A stretch of DNA of 21,623 nt from a virus: the IMG/VR virus record IMGVR_UViG_3300031999_000223, positions 1 to 21,623 of that record. The stretch is one strand, 5' to 3'. Under the pieces are notes generated by a model. It was not told the DNA's origin. It did not search any database and was given only the letters and a program-made list of their open reading frames with translations. How positions within the stretch are numbered: the stretch's first letter is position 1; each line of letters opens with the position of its first letter. Below, piece after piece: positions 1-8,228 of this stretch. Made by a program: the position numbers and the translations under genes.

Positions 1-846
1 ATTTAACGCGTTGATGATGTCTGCTTGTTGTTGGAACTGTTGACCACCTAACTGACCTAGCTGCCCGGCTGATTGCAATTGAGTCTGTAATCCTTGCAAA
101 CCAAGACCAGCGCCATACTGGCGTGACTGTTCTGTCTGCTGCTGCGCTTGCAACGCACGTTGTTGTTCGTTGCCATATAAGTTTTGCGCTTGCTCGTACG
201 CTGCTTGCTGGCCTCTTTGTTGAATGTCGCCTTGCTGCTGAGCTAAATTACGTTGACGTTCTGCTTCAACAATAGCCGAACGAGAACCACCAAATGCGCC
301 TTGTCCTACGGCTTGTGCTTGGTTTTGATTTTTTTGTATTTCAGATTGACGTGCCGCTTCACGGTTCTGTATATCAACGACGTTCTGCGTATAAGGCGAC
401 ATGTACTGCCCTGCTACGCCCGGCTGGGTAAATGAGCCTGTCTGCGCCAACATAGGGTCGTACTGCACAGCTCCTGCTTTTAAACCAGCAGATGTAGCGT
501 ATTGTGTAGCAGGGCCAAGTTGTTGCGACGGACCCATGTTAGAAACGGCTTGCTGCGCAGTTAGTTGCAGCGGGTCAAATTTAGCAATACGCTCAATTGG
601 AAGCCCCGTTTCTGTATTTTTATACGGTGAGTATCCTTGCTTTGCTAAAGTTAAAGCGTTTCCAACTATGCCTTGAACGTCGGCTTTTGCCCACTCTGGG
701 TACGTTAGATTAGTAACGGTTTGGCTAGTAGGCCCAGAAGAAGGGCCGCTGTCATACAGACGAATCTTGCCGCCTTCTTTTTTAAACGCGCCCAAGTCGC
801 CGGGTATATACCCAGCTTCCAGCATTGCATACGATACTCGGCTCAT
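1..846 (-). CDS. Gln-rich virion protein, C-terminus beyond window (partial)
   Basis: The reading frame opens at ATG 846 and stays open to the window edge, giving 282 codons. AGAGG lies just before the start as a ribosome site. The N-terminus (MSRVSYAMLEAGYIPGDLGA) is followed by a sequence with many Gln and Ala residues. About residues 145-200 carry a PYTQNVVDIQNREAARQS stretch and then GAFGGSRSAIVEAERQRNLA. From memory, this stretch is a hallmark of a common virion protein in uncultured aquatic phages. The later part is Gln-rich and predicted helical (QQQ, QLGQLGGQQ). It follows the GNAT-like gene in the position T7 gives to internal virion protein gp14, so an internal/ejection protein is a reasonable inference. 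No enzymatic motif is visible. The identity as a phage structural protein is fairly safe; the ejection role is not proven. Confidence 0.8.
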   Translation of the reverse strand, partial: MSRVSYAMLEAGYIPGDLGAFKKEGGKIRLYDSGPSSGPTSQTVTNLTYPEWAKADVQGIVGNALTLAKQGYSPYKNTETGLPIERIAKFDPLQLTAQQAVSNMGPSQQLGPATQYATSAGLKAGAVQYDPMLAQTGSFTQPGVAGQYMSPYTQNVVDIQNREAARQSEIQKNQNQAQAVGQGAFGGSRSAIVEAERQRNLAQQQGDIQQRGQQAAYEQAQNLYGNEQQRALQAQQQTEQSRQYGAGLGLQGLQTQLQSAGQLGQLGGQQFQQQADIINALN

Positions 847-854
847 AGTCGCCT

Positions 855-1286
855 CTACTCAAAAAATTTTTGGTACGTCACGCTTTGCGTTTGGTATCCA
901 TATTTAGTTGCATGTTTTTTCCAACCCGGTCTGCCAATAAATTCTATTCCAGCACAACCCATTTCTTTTGCAAACCTGCTTGCGTATTCTTGCATCTGGT
1001 CTTCTATCTGAGCCATGTGGTTAGGCTCCATTGCTGCGTACTGTATTACTAGCAACTGCGTTTGTGGGTACTTACGTACCTCCGTCATGAAGTGCCCGTA
1101 TATTTGGTTGGTTTCTTCTTCGTACACCACCCACAGTTGCATTTCACCTGAAACAATAATACGAATTAAATCGTCAACAACCACACGACCACGACTACGA
1201 ACAGCGGATTCTTCTAAGTACGGCATCAAAGTTGGTAGTACCCTATAAAACGTGCCGTACGGTATTAAGCTAAGTTGCAGCTTCAT
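855..1286 (-). CDS. GNAT-like acetyltransferase-fold protein (T7 gp13-like position)
   Basis: This is a 143-residue protein starting at ATG 1286. The start overlaps the stop of the upstream gene as ATGA, with no clear Shine-Dalgarno site, so translation is probably coupled. The order of elements fits a small GNAT fold: an N-terminal helical region, then GEMQLWVVYEE (47-57), then YGHFMTEVRKYP (63-74) with LLVIQYAAM (78-86) as adjacent strands. A helix with CAGIEFIGRPGW (111-122) and a C-terminal YGYQ element follow. The classical acetyl-CoA pyrophosphate loop (Q/RxxGxG/A) is not obvious, so catalysis is doubtful. Similar short proteins occur in podovirus tail clusters, and T7 gp13, which acts in virion assembly, is also described as GNAT-like. 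It could be a structural or assembly protein that kept the fold, or an active acetyltransferase. It sits 8 bases before the Gln-rich virion gene. Confidence 0.7.
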   Translation of the reverse strand: MKLQLSLIPYGTFYRVLPTLMPYLEESAVRSRGRVVVDDLIRIIVSGEMQLWVVYEEETNQIYGHFMTEVRKYPQTQLLVIQYAAMEPNHMAQIEDQMQEYASRFAKEMGCAGIEFIGRPGWKKHATKYGYQTQSVTYQKFFE

Positions 1287-4200
1287 GCAGGTAATACTTG
1301 ATTTGCTTTGCTGTTTACAGCTACTTTATCTTTACCTACTGTGCTTCTGCGTTTTTTCTGTACTCTGTCCATCATGGCGTACAACTGACGTGCGCCAGCT
1401 TCTGTAGAGCCGTTACCTAACTCAGAAACTATGCGTGCGGGAATAACAAACTCACCATCAGCAAGACGGGCAGGCTGGTGGTTACCAATGGAAGCTGGGA
1501 TAGAATCACTAACACCATCGCCGGGACCTTTAAGCAGTCGTCCACCATCTGAGTAATCTCCTAAGTGATAGCCCCCGCCGGCGTAACCACCCATAGCCAT
1601 ACCTTTAGCTCTGTTTTGTGCGTCTAATAATGCTTGTGCTTCTGGGGTTAAAGGTGTGGTTCCTATCGGGTTATACGCGGTTGGTACACCAAAAGTTATG
1701 CCAGATTGAAGTGCAGGTGCTTTATCTGCAACTTGTTGAAACACTCCTGTTGTACCTAGACGATTCAAAATATCTTGGTATGGCAACGCGCCTTCTTTTT
1801 CAAGCGAGTTGTATGTTGTTGGTTGTGTAAACGAGTAACCGCCTGTGCCTGTTGGAGTTAATTTGGCTTGTTGTTGCAAACTAGCTATTCCTGATGTATC
1901 AATTTTGTTGTAGTCAGCAATCAACGCGTCTTTCTGTGCTTGTGTTAACGGTTGAAAACTTGATGTTCCGGCAGTTTTTGTTTCAAATTTGGGAGTTGTG
2001 TCTAAAGTTTTTGTTTCAAACCCGGGCGTTACATTCTGCGTCATCTTGGCAGCATACTCAGGCGACGCTTTTAACTGCGCTACAATTTTAGATATAGACG
2101 ACCCCGTGCCTAACGCTGCTTGTAGTTGCTCTGCCGTTGGGGCTTTACCAAGCACTGATTGGTACGCAGACGATATTTGTTCTTGCGACGCAGGGACTTC
2201 AGTTGCTATTTGCGCAGCAGATTGGTCTTTGCTAAACGCTGCTTGGTTGATCTTGTTTAAGTTTGCTAAATACTGTGGGTTGTTTTGCATTGCGTTACGC
2301 AAGGCATTAAACGTAGTAAATTTATTAGCGGGGTCTTTGAAGTATTCCAGTTCTTCTGGTTTTAAATCACGACCCCAATAGTATTTAGCTTGAGCGTTTA
2401 AATCATCGTCACTAAACTTAGCCGCCATGTTTAATTCAGCCAAACCAGTTTTTTTGTTGGTTATAGCGTTAAACACATCTTGGTCTGAAAAGTTTTTGCC
2501 GTAGCCAAACTGTTTTAATTCTGTTTTTGTAGGCGAACGGCCTGTAAGTTCTTCAAAAATTTGACGAACATTTTCTTCGCCTTGAATTTTCTTTGTAGTG
2601 TCGTATGTTGGTGCGCCTTTAAGTTCTTGGAACGACTTAGTAGTGTCTGTTTCAAACTTGCCCGTTTCCGCGTTATATTTCTGCGGTGCTAATTTAGCAG
2701 CTTTAAGTGACGCTTTTAACCCTGTTAATTCTTGTTGTTGGGCTGGGGTAAGCATTTTTTGGTTGCCCAGCGGACTAGTTCCTGCCGGGTTGCTTTCAAT
2801 TGCGGAAATTTGCGCTTGTAAAGTTGCAGCGCTTTCATTAACAGGCGTAGACGTGTACTGCCCACGAGCAGTTACGCCGCTGGTAGTGCGTTTAGTTGAC
2901 TCTTCCCAATCTGATTTTTCAGTACCCAAATTAGTTTTATACGTGTCGTATGCGTTTTTAGCCGTATCGTACGTACTTTTTGCATTAGTAATTTTTGTTT
3001 GGTTTGCTTTATCAACTGCGTCATACGCATCAAAAGCCGACTTGTACGCCTTTGCGTTAGCAACATCCTTTTGTGCTTTACCTAAATCAGTAGTAATTCT
3101 TCCTTTTTCTGATTTTGGGGCGCTTCTAAGTTCTTTTGTTAAATCGCCAACCCTTTGTGACGCATCCCCAAGGTTAATGTCTTTGTATTGCTCAACTTTG
3201 CCCAAAGCTGTTTTAAGCTTTCCGGTATTTTTATCTATCGCAGGTTCTTTGTACGCCGCCGGTTCTTTGACAACAGGCAACTTAGATTTAAAACCAACGG
3301 AGCCGCCGGGGGCAAACGAAAGCAACGATGTAATACCGCCTTTTGCCATGCCAGTATACGAACCTACGGCAGCATCTGTTGCTGGGTAAATGACGTTTTG
3401 TGATATTGGGCGTTCTGCCGGCATTGCGTAGGTTGGCGTTGTTTGGCTTGCCATTGGATAGCGCATGTTACCTCCCACCGAATTCATCTGTGACATTTGC
3501 TCAACCGTACCACCTTCTTGTGGGCCGGGAACCATACCGCCATCAGCGGCAAAATATGTGCGCTCACCTGAACTACCCGCAGCAATAGGCGATGTTTTCA
3601 AACCGCTGTAAACAGAAGGGTATTGTTGGAATCTAAACTCTTCTTCTTTTTTCTTTTTCTCTTTTTCTCTTTCTTCAGGATTCATTAACGCGCTAGCCGC
3701 CGATGTAAACAAATCCATTTTGTTATTTTTTAAGAACTCTAGCCCAGCCCCGCCTTCGTTTGTAAAAATGTTTTTAAGACCAGAACCTGTTTGAGCAAAC
3801 TTGTCGCCTATGCCGCTTAACACGCTAGGTGCAGCATTTTGGCCTACTACTGCGGGGTTAGTTAATGCATTAGTAACGGCTGGGCTGTTAGCTAATTGCC
3901 CGGGTACTGTTGCGGTTACTTGAGGTATTGCGCCTGTCATTGTTGTACCGCCTGTTTGTGCTGCTTGATTAAAGGCAGCGCCGGGAGCAAAAGCAGGATT
4001 AACTGCGTTAGCTGCCAAAGTAGACTGAGGCACCGCAGCCGCAGCCGTACTAGCACCCATAATTCCCGGAGCCATACCAGCGCCACTAAACGCGCCCAAA
4101 CCTGCCATCAAACCTTTTTTCAAACTGCCGGTCATAACACCTGTTCCAGCACCCACCATCATTGCAGCCGCAGGAGCACCAACACCTGTAGCTGCTAGCG

Positions 4201-4402
4201 CAGCACCAATAATGGTAGGTAGCAAGTTAGACAAAAAGCCTGCCTCTGGCAGACCTGTTTCTGGGTTGATGGTTAGTGAACCGCCATGTGCCATAGCCAG
4301 TTGTTGCAAACCAGCTACCTCTTTTGGGTTCATGTGAACAAGCATGGAGTCGCCGCCGCGACCGGTGGATTGCATCTGGTTGGCTAGGTTTTGCAGGCTC
4401 AT
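1283..4402 (-). CDS. Large virion protein with DUF4214-like repeats, putative internal/ejection protein
   Basis: This is a 1039-residue protein with ATG at 4402 and AAAGGTG before it. The N-terminus carries HMNPKEVAGLQQLAMAHGG (23-41) and GLPEAGFL, then a Gly/Ala-rich hydrophobic stretch (about 59-120) that could interact with membrane. A highly charged EKEKKKKEEE segment lies near 245, and a helical Lys/Ala/Tyr-rich part at about 445-495. Three DUF4214-like units follow at about 612-790, recognisable by LTGRSPTKTEL, YYWGRDLKPEEL with NPQYLANL, and YQSVLGKAPTAEQL with SPEYAAKM. The C-terminus (about 958-1012) has GPGDGVSDSIPA, ARLADGEFVIPA and GNGSTEAGARQLYAMMDRV, a motif set remembered from many aquatic podovirus virion proteins. 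Its size and place before the GNAT-like and Gln-rich genes suggest a protein ejected with the DNA or lining the neck. The exact role is unknown. Confidence 0.8.
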   Translation of the reverse strand: MSLQNLANQMQSTGRGGDSMLVHMNPKEVAGLQQLAMAHGGSLTINPETGLPEAGFLSNLLPTIIGAALAATGVGAPAAAMMVGAGTGVMTGSLKKGLMAGLGAFSGAGMAPGIMGASTAAAAVPQSTLAANAVNPAFAPGAAFNQAAQTGGTTMTGAIPQVTATVPGQLANSPAVTNALTNPAVVGQNAAPSVLSGIGDKFAQTGSGLKNIFTNEGGAGLEFLKNNKMDLFTSAASALMNPEEREKEKKKKEEEFRFQQYPSVYSGLKTSPIAAGSSGERTYFAADGGMVPGPQEGGTVEQMSQMNSVGGNMRYPMASQTTPTYAMPAERPISQNVIYPATDAAVGSYTGMAKGGITSLLSFAPGGSVGFKSKLPVVKEPAAYKEPAIDKNTGKLKTALGKVEQYKDINLGDASQRVGDLTKELRSAPKSEKGRITTDLGKAQKDVANAKAYKSAFDAYDAVDKANQTKITNAKSTYDTAKNAYDTYKTNLGTEKSDWEESTKRTTSGVTARGQYTSTPVNESAATLQAQISAIESNPAGTSPLGNQKMLTPAQQQELTGLKASLKAAKLAPQKYNAETGKFETDTTKSFQELKGAPTYDTTKKIQGEENVRQIFEELTGRSPTKTELKQFGYGKNFSDQDVFNAITNKKTGLAELNMAAKFSDDDLNAQAKYYWGRDLKPEELEYFKDPANKFTTFNALRNAMQNNPQYLANLNKINQAAFSKDQSAAQIATEVPASQEQISSAYQSVLGKAPTAEQLQAALGTGSSISKIVAQLKASPEYAAKMTQNVTPGFETKTLDTTPKFETKTAGTSSFQPLTQAQKDALIADYNKIDTSGIASLQQQAKLTPTGTGGYSFTQPTTYNSLEKEGALPYQDILNRLGTTGVFQQVADKAPALQSGITFGVPTAYNPIGTTPLTPEAQALLDAQNRAKGMAMGGYAGGGYHLGDYSDGGRLLKGPGDGVSDSIPASIGNHQPARLADGEFVIPARIVSELGNGSTEAGARQLYAMMDRVQKKRRSTVGKDKVAVNSKANQVLPA

Positions 4403-4427
4403 AACGCACCTTTAGAAAATTTTGTCA

Positions 4428-4456
4428 ATAGTATCATGTGGGTAACGCCGAAACAA
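4428..4456 (-). promoter_or_regulatory. Candidate sigma70-like promoter before the 1039-residue gene
   Basis: On the minus strand TTGTTT (4456-4451) and TACTAT (4433-4428) are separated by 17 bases. The -10 is preceded by TGA, matching an extended -10 (TGn). It lies over the end of the C1q-like gene and a 31-base gap, so a transcript would begin about 20 bases before ATG 4402. Only three of six -35 positions match, so this could be chance. Confidence 0.22.
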
Positions 4457-5102
4457 AGGTAACTGTAGTCACCACAGACTGTGTTGCAGGTTTGGTTGGG
4501 CTGCCAGACGCAGCGTAAAAAGGTATGGTCACAGTATTCTGTGTGGCTGACCAGTGAATAGACACATTGTCTCTAGCGTTCATACTTAAAAAGTAGTTCC
4601 ACCCTTTAATATCATGCGAGGGGTCGCCGGGGTTTTTCCTAGCTACTAAACCCACTACACCAGTAGAACCGGGAATATTAACGCCGTTTTGTTTAAGCCA
4701 GATATACACATCTTCCGGCTGATTTGCAGAGTTTTCTAACTGCGCACTAAATTGCAAGTTGTATATCCCAGCATACTCAACAGTAATGTTTGACGAATTC
4801 AACGTGACGTTGCTTGTAAAATCCGTCGTGTTCATTGTCATCAATGTTGCTGTATTTGCAGTTGTTGTTTGTGTAAGGTTGCTTGAAAACGCCCCATAAG
4901 GAACGCGCAAGTTAGACGTAACAACGGAAGCATTGGCGTTTAGCTGTCCTACAAAATTATCCAGCGTGTTGAAATACAAACGTAAAATGCTGTTAAGTTG
5001 GTCTGCGTACTGGCGACTGTACTCCGTCGGCGCAACAGGCAATGCTGGCGCTTTAGTTCGTGTAAGTAAAAGCGAATCCGTTGTAACAATCTGTGTTGTC
5101 AT
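4434..5102 (-). CDS. C1q/TNF-like jelly-roll fibre-tip protein
   Basis: This is a 222-residue protein whose ATG at 5102 overlaps the stop of the 711-residue tail gene as ATGA. The N-terminal part has Ala/Pro-rich sequence, then a helix (YSRQYADQLNSILRLYFNTL, about 28-47) that could trimerise the protein. Residues 68-222 look like a C1q/TNF-like jelly roll: PYGAFSSN at the first strand, an NTTDFTSNV strand, YAGIYNLQFSAQLEN (about 110-124), DVYIWLKQNGVNIPGS, WNYFLSMNARDNVSIHW, and a final TVTFVSALPT strand. This order and spacing match phage C1q-like proteins known from tail appendages and capsid decorations. The likely role is a trimeric receptor-binding or surface domain on the tail, encoded beside the tail protein it may attach to. 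The fold call rests on pattern memory only. Confidence 0.75.
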   Translation of the reverse strand: MTTQIVTTDSLLLTRTKAPALPVAPTEYSRQYADQLNSILRLYFNTLDNFVGQLNANASVVTSNLRVPYGAFSSNLTQTTTANTATLMTMNTTDFTSNVTLNSSNITVEYAGIYNLQFSAQLENSANQPEDVYIWLKQNGVNIPGSTGVVGLVARKNPGDPSHDIKGWNYFLSMNARDNVSIHWSATQNTVTIPFYAASGSPTKPATQSVVTTVTFVSALPT

Positions 5103-7234
5103 CTGCGTCCGTCGCTGCGTACGTCAATACGAGGCACACCTAACTGCCACTGTGTCCCCAACGTATCTGAACTTATTTTTAACGCCATCTGACGACCGCG
5201 TACGCGTGTGTACACAATCTGCGTAAATTCCTGCACGTTGTAGTTTCTTTGATTTGCGTAGGATTGCGTAGACGCAACTGTTGGCGTGTCAGCTAGGCTG
5301 TAAGGAGCGCCGGGGTTTTGTCTTGGCCTTACCGTAAATACAGCCGATGGTTTGTCGGGTATTGGATTGCTTGAACCGTCAAAGGTAATGTCAGGAATAA
5401 TACGCCACACAAAACCATAGTTATGCCCATCACCAATGTCAAAGTCCGATGATTGAATGTATGAATTGATAGGTAGCGTAGTGCCGTTGACTTCAATATC
5501 ATCATTTCCGCTTTCATGGTACACAACAGTGTTTTGGTACGTTGCGCCCATAGGGTAGTTACGTAGGGGGCTATCTAGCCACGCGCTACGGTTTAAAGAG
5601 CCGTAGTACCAAACTTTATCCAAGTAGTTAAATATAACGTAACGGTCAACAGTAGTACTGTTAGCTGAACAGTAGTACCACCATATTTCGCTGTAACCCT
5701 CGTTACTGCCACAGAACACCTGATAGTTTTGCTCCAAATTAATGTCGCCGTACACGTACTGCCGCAAGGCACAAGGCAGCGTTTCTACGCGGCCTGAATA
5801 GACGTAGAACTTATCTAACCCCATCCAATACACAATGTTGTTTGCCGCGCCAACAGCGTTGGGACCCATGACAGAAATATTGTTTGAGAGGATGTTAAAG
5901 CCCCAGACGTACGGTGGTCCTAAGTACTGCATGGAATACACCGCTGCATCCGTCAAAACAACAATCTCTTGCCGTGATTGAATTGCTGTAACGATGGATG
6001 AGCCGCTAGATAGCCTGTAGCTACCTGCCTGATTAGTGATAGCGGGTGTCCACGTTTGGTAGCTTTCCTGATCTGACCAGCGAATTAACATCGGGTCTTG
6101 CAACGTAGAACCGTAATCGTTTGCACCAAACGCAATCACAAAACGGGACGCATCTGAAACAAGAATTTGTGCCACAACGCTTGGGCAGCCTGCATCTGTA
6201 TCGTACACACCAGAACTATTAGGCGAAAGCAATTCAGCTCGGTTAGTAAACTGAAGAACATTCGCTCCAGAATACTGCGGTATCCACAGGTATATAGGGC
6301 CGTTACGCGGGTTAATAAGTAAGTACTCACCAAAAGTGGCTTGTGACCACAGACGCAACTGCTCACCTAATCCTTGTGCAGAAGACTGCCCCCAACCTGT
6401 ATATGTGTTGGCGTTGTAAACAATTGTGCTGTTTGCGTGGGTTGTTGCTATTGTGCCGTTAGAGCCGCGTGTAGCTCCTGTAAACAGCGTTGCTGTATTG
6501 CCTGTGTAAGTAGCTAGTTCGCTGTCAATTAGCACCGTGCCGGTAGCATTTGAAAAACCTACCGTAGATACAACAGAAATGTTGGTGTTACTTGAATTAA
6601 GGGCAACTGACAAAAGTGTTTGCTGCGCACCCTGTACTCGTCCGCCCCACAAACCCGTACCCCAACCTGTTACGTAACTATACGTGGATAACCCTACGGT
6701 GATTTGATATGCCGCTGTAACTGTGCCGCCGCCAGTAGCGCTAGAAGTAGCAGGAGAAGAAGCTTGGATAGAATACGTATTAAAATCAATGTTCGTTATT
6801 TGGAACTCGCCGTTTAGCGTTAGGCCACCAACAGCCGTAGCCCCTGAGAACGTAACAAAGTCGCCAGTAATGCCAGCATATCCAACGTCTGTTACGGTTA
6901 CTGTGGTAGAGCCGTTAGTTGTAGTAAACGGGTTTGTTAGTACATCGGTTGCACGTATAGGCGTGATGTCGTTATAAACGCCACCGCTTTCAACGTAGTA
7001 CTTTAAGTTAGTGCCTACACCCAACAGGTTATAGCCTTGCAGCGTAACCCAGTTGATTAGCGCTCGTGCCGTGCCAAGATACGTGTTAGATGATATAGGT
7101 TGCCAGCCACCTAACTTTTGCGGATACCCTGAACGAAACCGGATTTTGTCGCCATCGTACCAACCGCCTTCATTGGCAAGCGTTGTGCCCTCGCGGTTGA
7201 TTCCCGGCCTAAACTGTAAGAGCTGTAATGGCAT
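5099..7234 (-). CDS. P22 gp10-like tail/packaged-DNA stabilisation protein (putative tail hub)
   Basis: This is a 711-residue protein, ATG at 7234 preceded by AGGTGGG. The N-terminus has FRPGINREGTTLANEGGWYDG and KIRFRSGYPQKLGGW (about 8-44), the signature of a family annotated in podoviruses as structural, stabilisation or tail protein. Two inserted beta modules follow. One is at about 102-178 (TTTNGSTTVTVTDV, FVTFSGATAVGGLTLNGEF). The other is at about 205-273, where SSNTNISVVSTVGF, SELATYTGN and TGATRGSNGT resemble a domain reused in many phage tail proteins. The second half is Trp/Tyr-rich and beta-predicted, with WSDQESYQTWTPAI and WYYGSLNRSAW. The family is thought to form the tail tube or nozzle below the adaptor and to keep packaged DNA in the head. 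That role is inferred from family and position after the lysis genes. Confidence 0.78.
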   Translation of the reverse strand: MPLQLLQFRPGINREGTTLANEGGWYDGDKIRFRSGYPQKLGGWQPISSNTYLGTARALINWVTLQGYNLLGVGTNLKYYVESGGVYNDITPIRATDVLTNPFTTTNGSTTVTVTDVGYAGITGDFVTFSGATAVGGLTLNGEFQITNIDFNTYSIQASSPATSSATGGGTVTAAYQITVGLSTYSYVTGWGTGLWGGRVQGAQQTLLSVALNSSNTNISVVSTVGFSNATGTVLIDSELATYTGNTATLFTGATRGSNGTIATTHANSTIVYNANTYTGWGQSSAQGLGEQLRLWSQATFGEYLLINPRNGPIYLWIPQYSGANVLQFTNRAELLSPNSSGVYDTDAGCPSVVAQILVSDASRFVIAFGANDYGSTLQDPMLIRWSDQESYQTWTPAITNQAGSYRLSSGSSIVTAIQSRQEIVVLTDAAVYSMQYLGPPYVWGFNILSNNISVMGPNAVGAANNIVYWMGLDKFYVYSGRVETLPCALRQYVYGDINLEQNYQVFCGSNEGYSEIWWYYCSANSTTVDRYVIFNYLDKVWYYGSLNRSAWLDSPLRNYPMGATYQNTVVYHESGNDDIEVNGTTLPINSYIQSSDFDIGDGHNYGFVWRIIPDITFDGSSNPIPDKPSAVFTVRPRQNPGAPYSLADTPTVASTQSYANQRNYNVQEFTQIVYTRVRGRQMALKISSDTLGTQWQLGVPRIDVRSDGRR

Positions 7235-7236
7235 TT

Positions 7237-7716
7237 TTACCCACCTAGGTACAAAGCGCGTTCATCTTTACGGCGGTTCTCAAGCCCTCTTAGGACTTTG
7301 CCACCGGCTTTGCAATACTTTAAAAATTCTTCGGCAGCGCCATCGTAATCGCCCCGGTTATGTTTCTGTCGCAGTGTGCTGCGCTGCAAAGTTCCTAAGC
7401 CTACATTGAAGGAAAAACTGACCAAACTATCCAGCCAAGCTTGGCGGCTACCAGCAGTAGGACAATATTTAAGAACTCCGCGCTCAAAACGCTCAAGGTC
7501 TTTAGCAAGTATGGCATCCACTTCTTCCATTGTAAATGTTCGGTTCCACCCTGCTGGGCAAGGCAAACCTACCCTGTCTTCAATTTTCAGCTTGCCGTGG
7601 TTTGGGTCAATCACATGCCCAACACCTATCGTCCACAACTTAGCAGGGCACCGGTAAGGTTTAGTCCTTACCCCTTCGTGGTGGGCAATCATTTTGAGAG
7701 CCTTGGGGCTTATCAT
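7237..7716 (-). CDS. Endolysin, GH24 (T4-type) lysozyme
   Basis: This 159-residue protein hydrolyses the beta-1,4 bond between MurNAc and GlcNAc in peptidoglycan. The catalytic region is clear: HHEGVRTKPYRCPAKLWTIG places Glu14, Cys23 and Thr29 at the spacing of T4 lysozyme Glu11-Asp20-Thr26, followed by GVGH. The Asp position is Cys, a variant I recall from many phage GH24 enzymes (YxCPAGxxTIGYGH). Later family elements include SFSFNVGLGTLQRST (about 101-115) and GLENRRKDERALYL near the end. Length is usual for the family. There is no signal peptide or SAR sequence, so release should depend on the holin. ATG 7716 overlaps the holin stop as ATGA, so the two are probably translationally coupled. 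Confidence 0.93.
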   Translation of the reverse strand: MISPKALKMIAHHEGVRTKPYRCPAKLWTIGVGHVIDPNHGKLKIEDRVGLPCPAGWNRTFTMEEVDAILAKDLERFERGVLKYCPTAGSRQAWLDSLVSFSFNVGLGTLQRSTLRQKHNRGDYDGAAEEFLKYCKAGGKVLRGLENRRKDERALYLGG

Positions 7717-8228
7717 TTCCCAAACGCCCTGCCGCCAAAGTGAAACGCTATGATGCTGGCAAACAATGCTTGAGTCTCGTTATCCCAAAGCTGGTCAGCC
7801 AGCGCATTAAAATCCACGCCGCTAGTCAAACCTTTGTACGCCAACACACCGTCAATACCAACCAGTAGAAAAAAGAAACCGTAAGTAATTACAGGACGCA
7901 CACTAGCGCGTAGGTCTTTCATCCACTGGCTTGTACCTTCATTAAGGCTAGTGTCGTGGGCATAGATGGCACTCATCTCGGCTTGTTGTGCGCCAATCAA
8001 AATTTGACGGGTGTCTGCTTCTGTTTGCGTTTTTATTTCGTCAAGCTTAATGGCTTCAATCTGTTGCTGTGCTACGTAGCCTGCGGCTGCTAGTTGTAGC
8101 TCGCGCTCTGTTTGCATCTGAGCTAGTTTTAACTCGTGGCCTTTGTCAGCTTTGTCTTGAAAGAAATCCAATATCTTGGGCAGACCGCCCATCAAAAACG
8201 ATACAAGCGTTGAAAGTAGTGTCAGCAT
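7713..8228 (-). CDS. Holin, 3TM gene-transfer-agent-like family
   Basis: This is a 171-residue membrane protein, ATG at 8228 with GGAAGGG upstream and a TAATG overlap with the gene before it. The layout fits the family of holins with three transmembrane segments. There is an N-terminal hydrophobic helix (1-19), a long charged and Gln-rich cytoplasmic helix (about 25-95), then WMKDLRASVRPVITYGFFFL leading into a second segment (about 110-130). A short hydrophobic C-terminal segment (about 152-166) ends in FGGRAFGK. The RxSVRPxxTYxF motif at the second segment is the strongest recognition point. Encoded immediately before the lysozyme, it should form the inner-membrane lesion that lets the lysozyme reach the cell wall and sets lysis time. 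Confidence 0.83.
   Translation of the reverse strand: MLTLLSTLVSFLMGGLPKILDFFQDKADKGHELKLAQMQTERELQLAAAGYVAQQQIEAIKLDEIKTQTEADTRQILIGAQQAEMSAIYAHDTSLNEGTSQWMKDLRASVRPVITYGFFFLLVGIDGVLAYKGLTSGVDFNALADQLWDNETQALFASIIAFHFGGRAFGK

Noticed and set aside
2598-3389. 263-residue plus-strand open frame opposite the 1039-residue gene
   Set aside because: It lies wholly antisense to a clear gene, has no recognisable motif, and its openness follows from codon bias of the sense gene.
4423-4428. TTGACA on the minus strand as a -35 box
   Set aside because: No -10-like sequence lies 16-18 bases downstream; that position is the ribosome site and start codon of the next gene.
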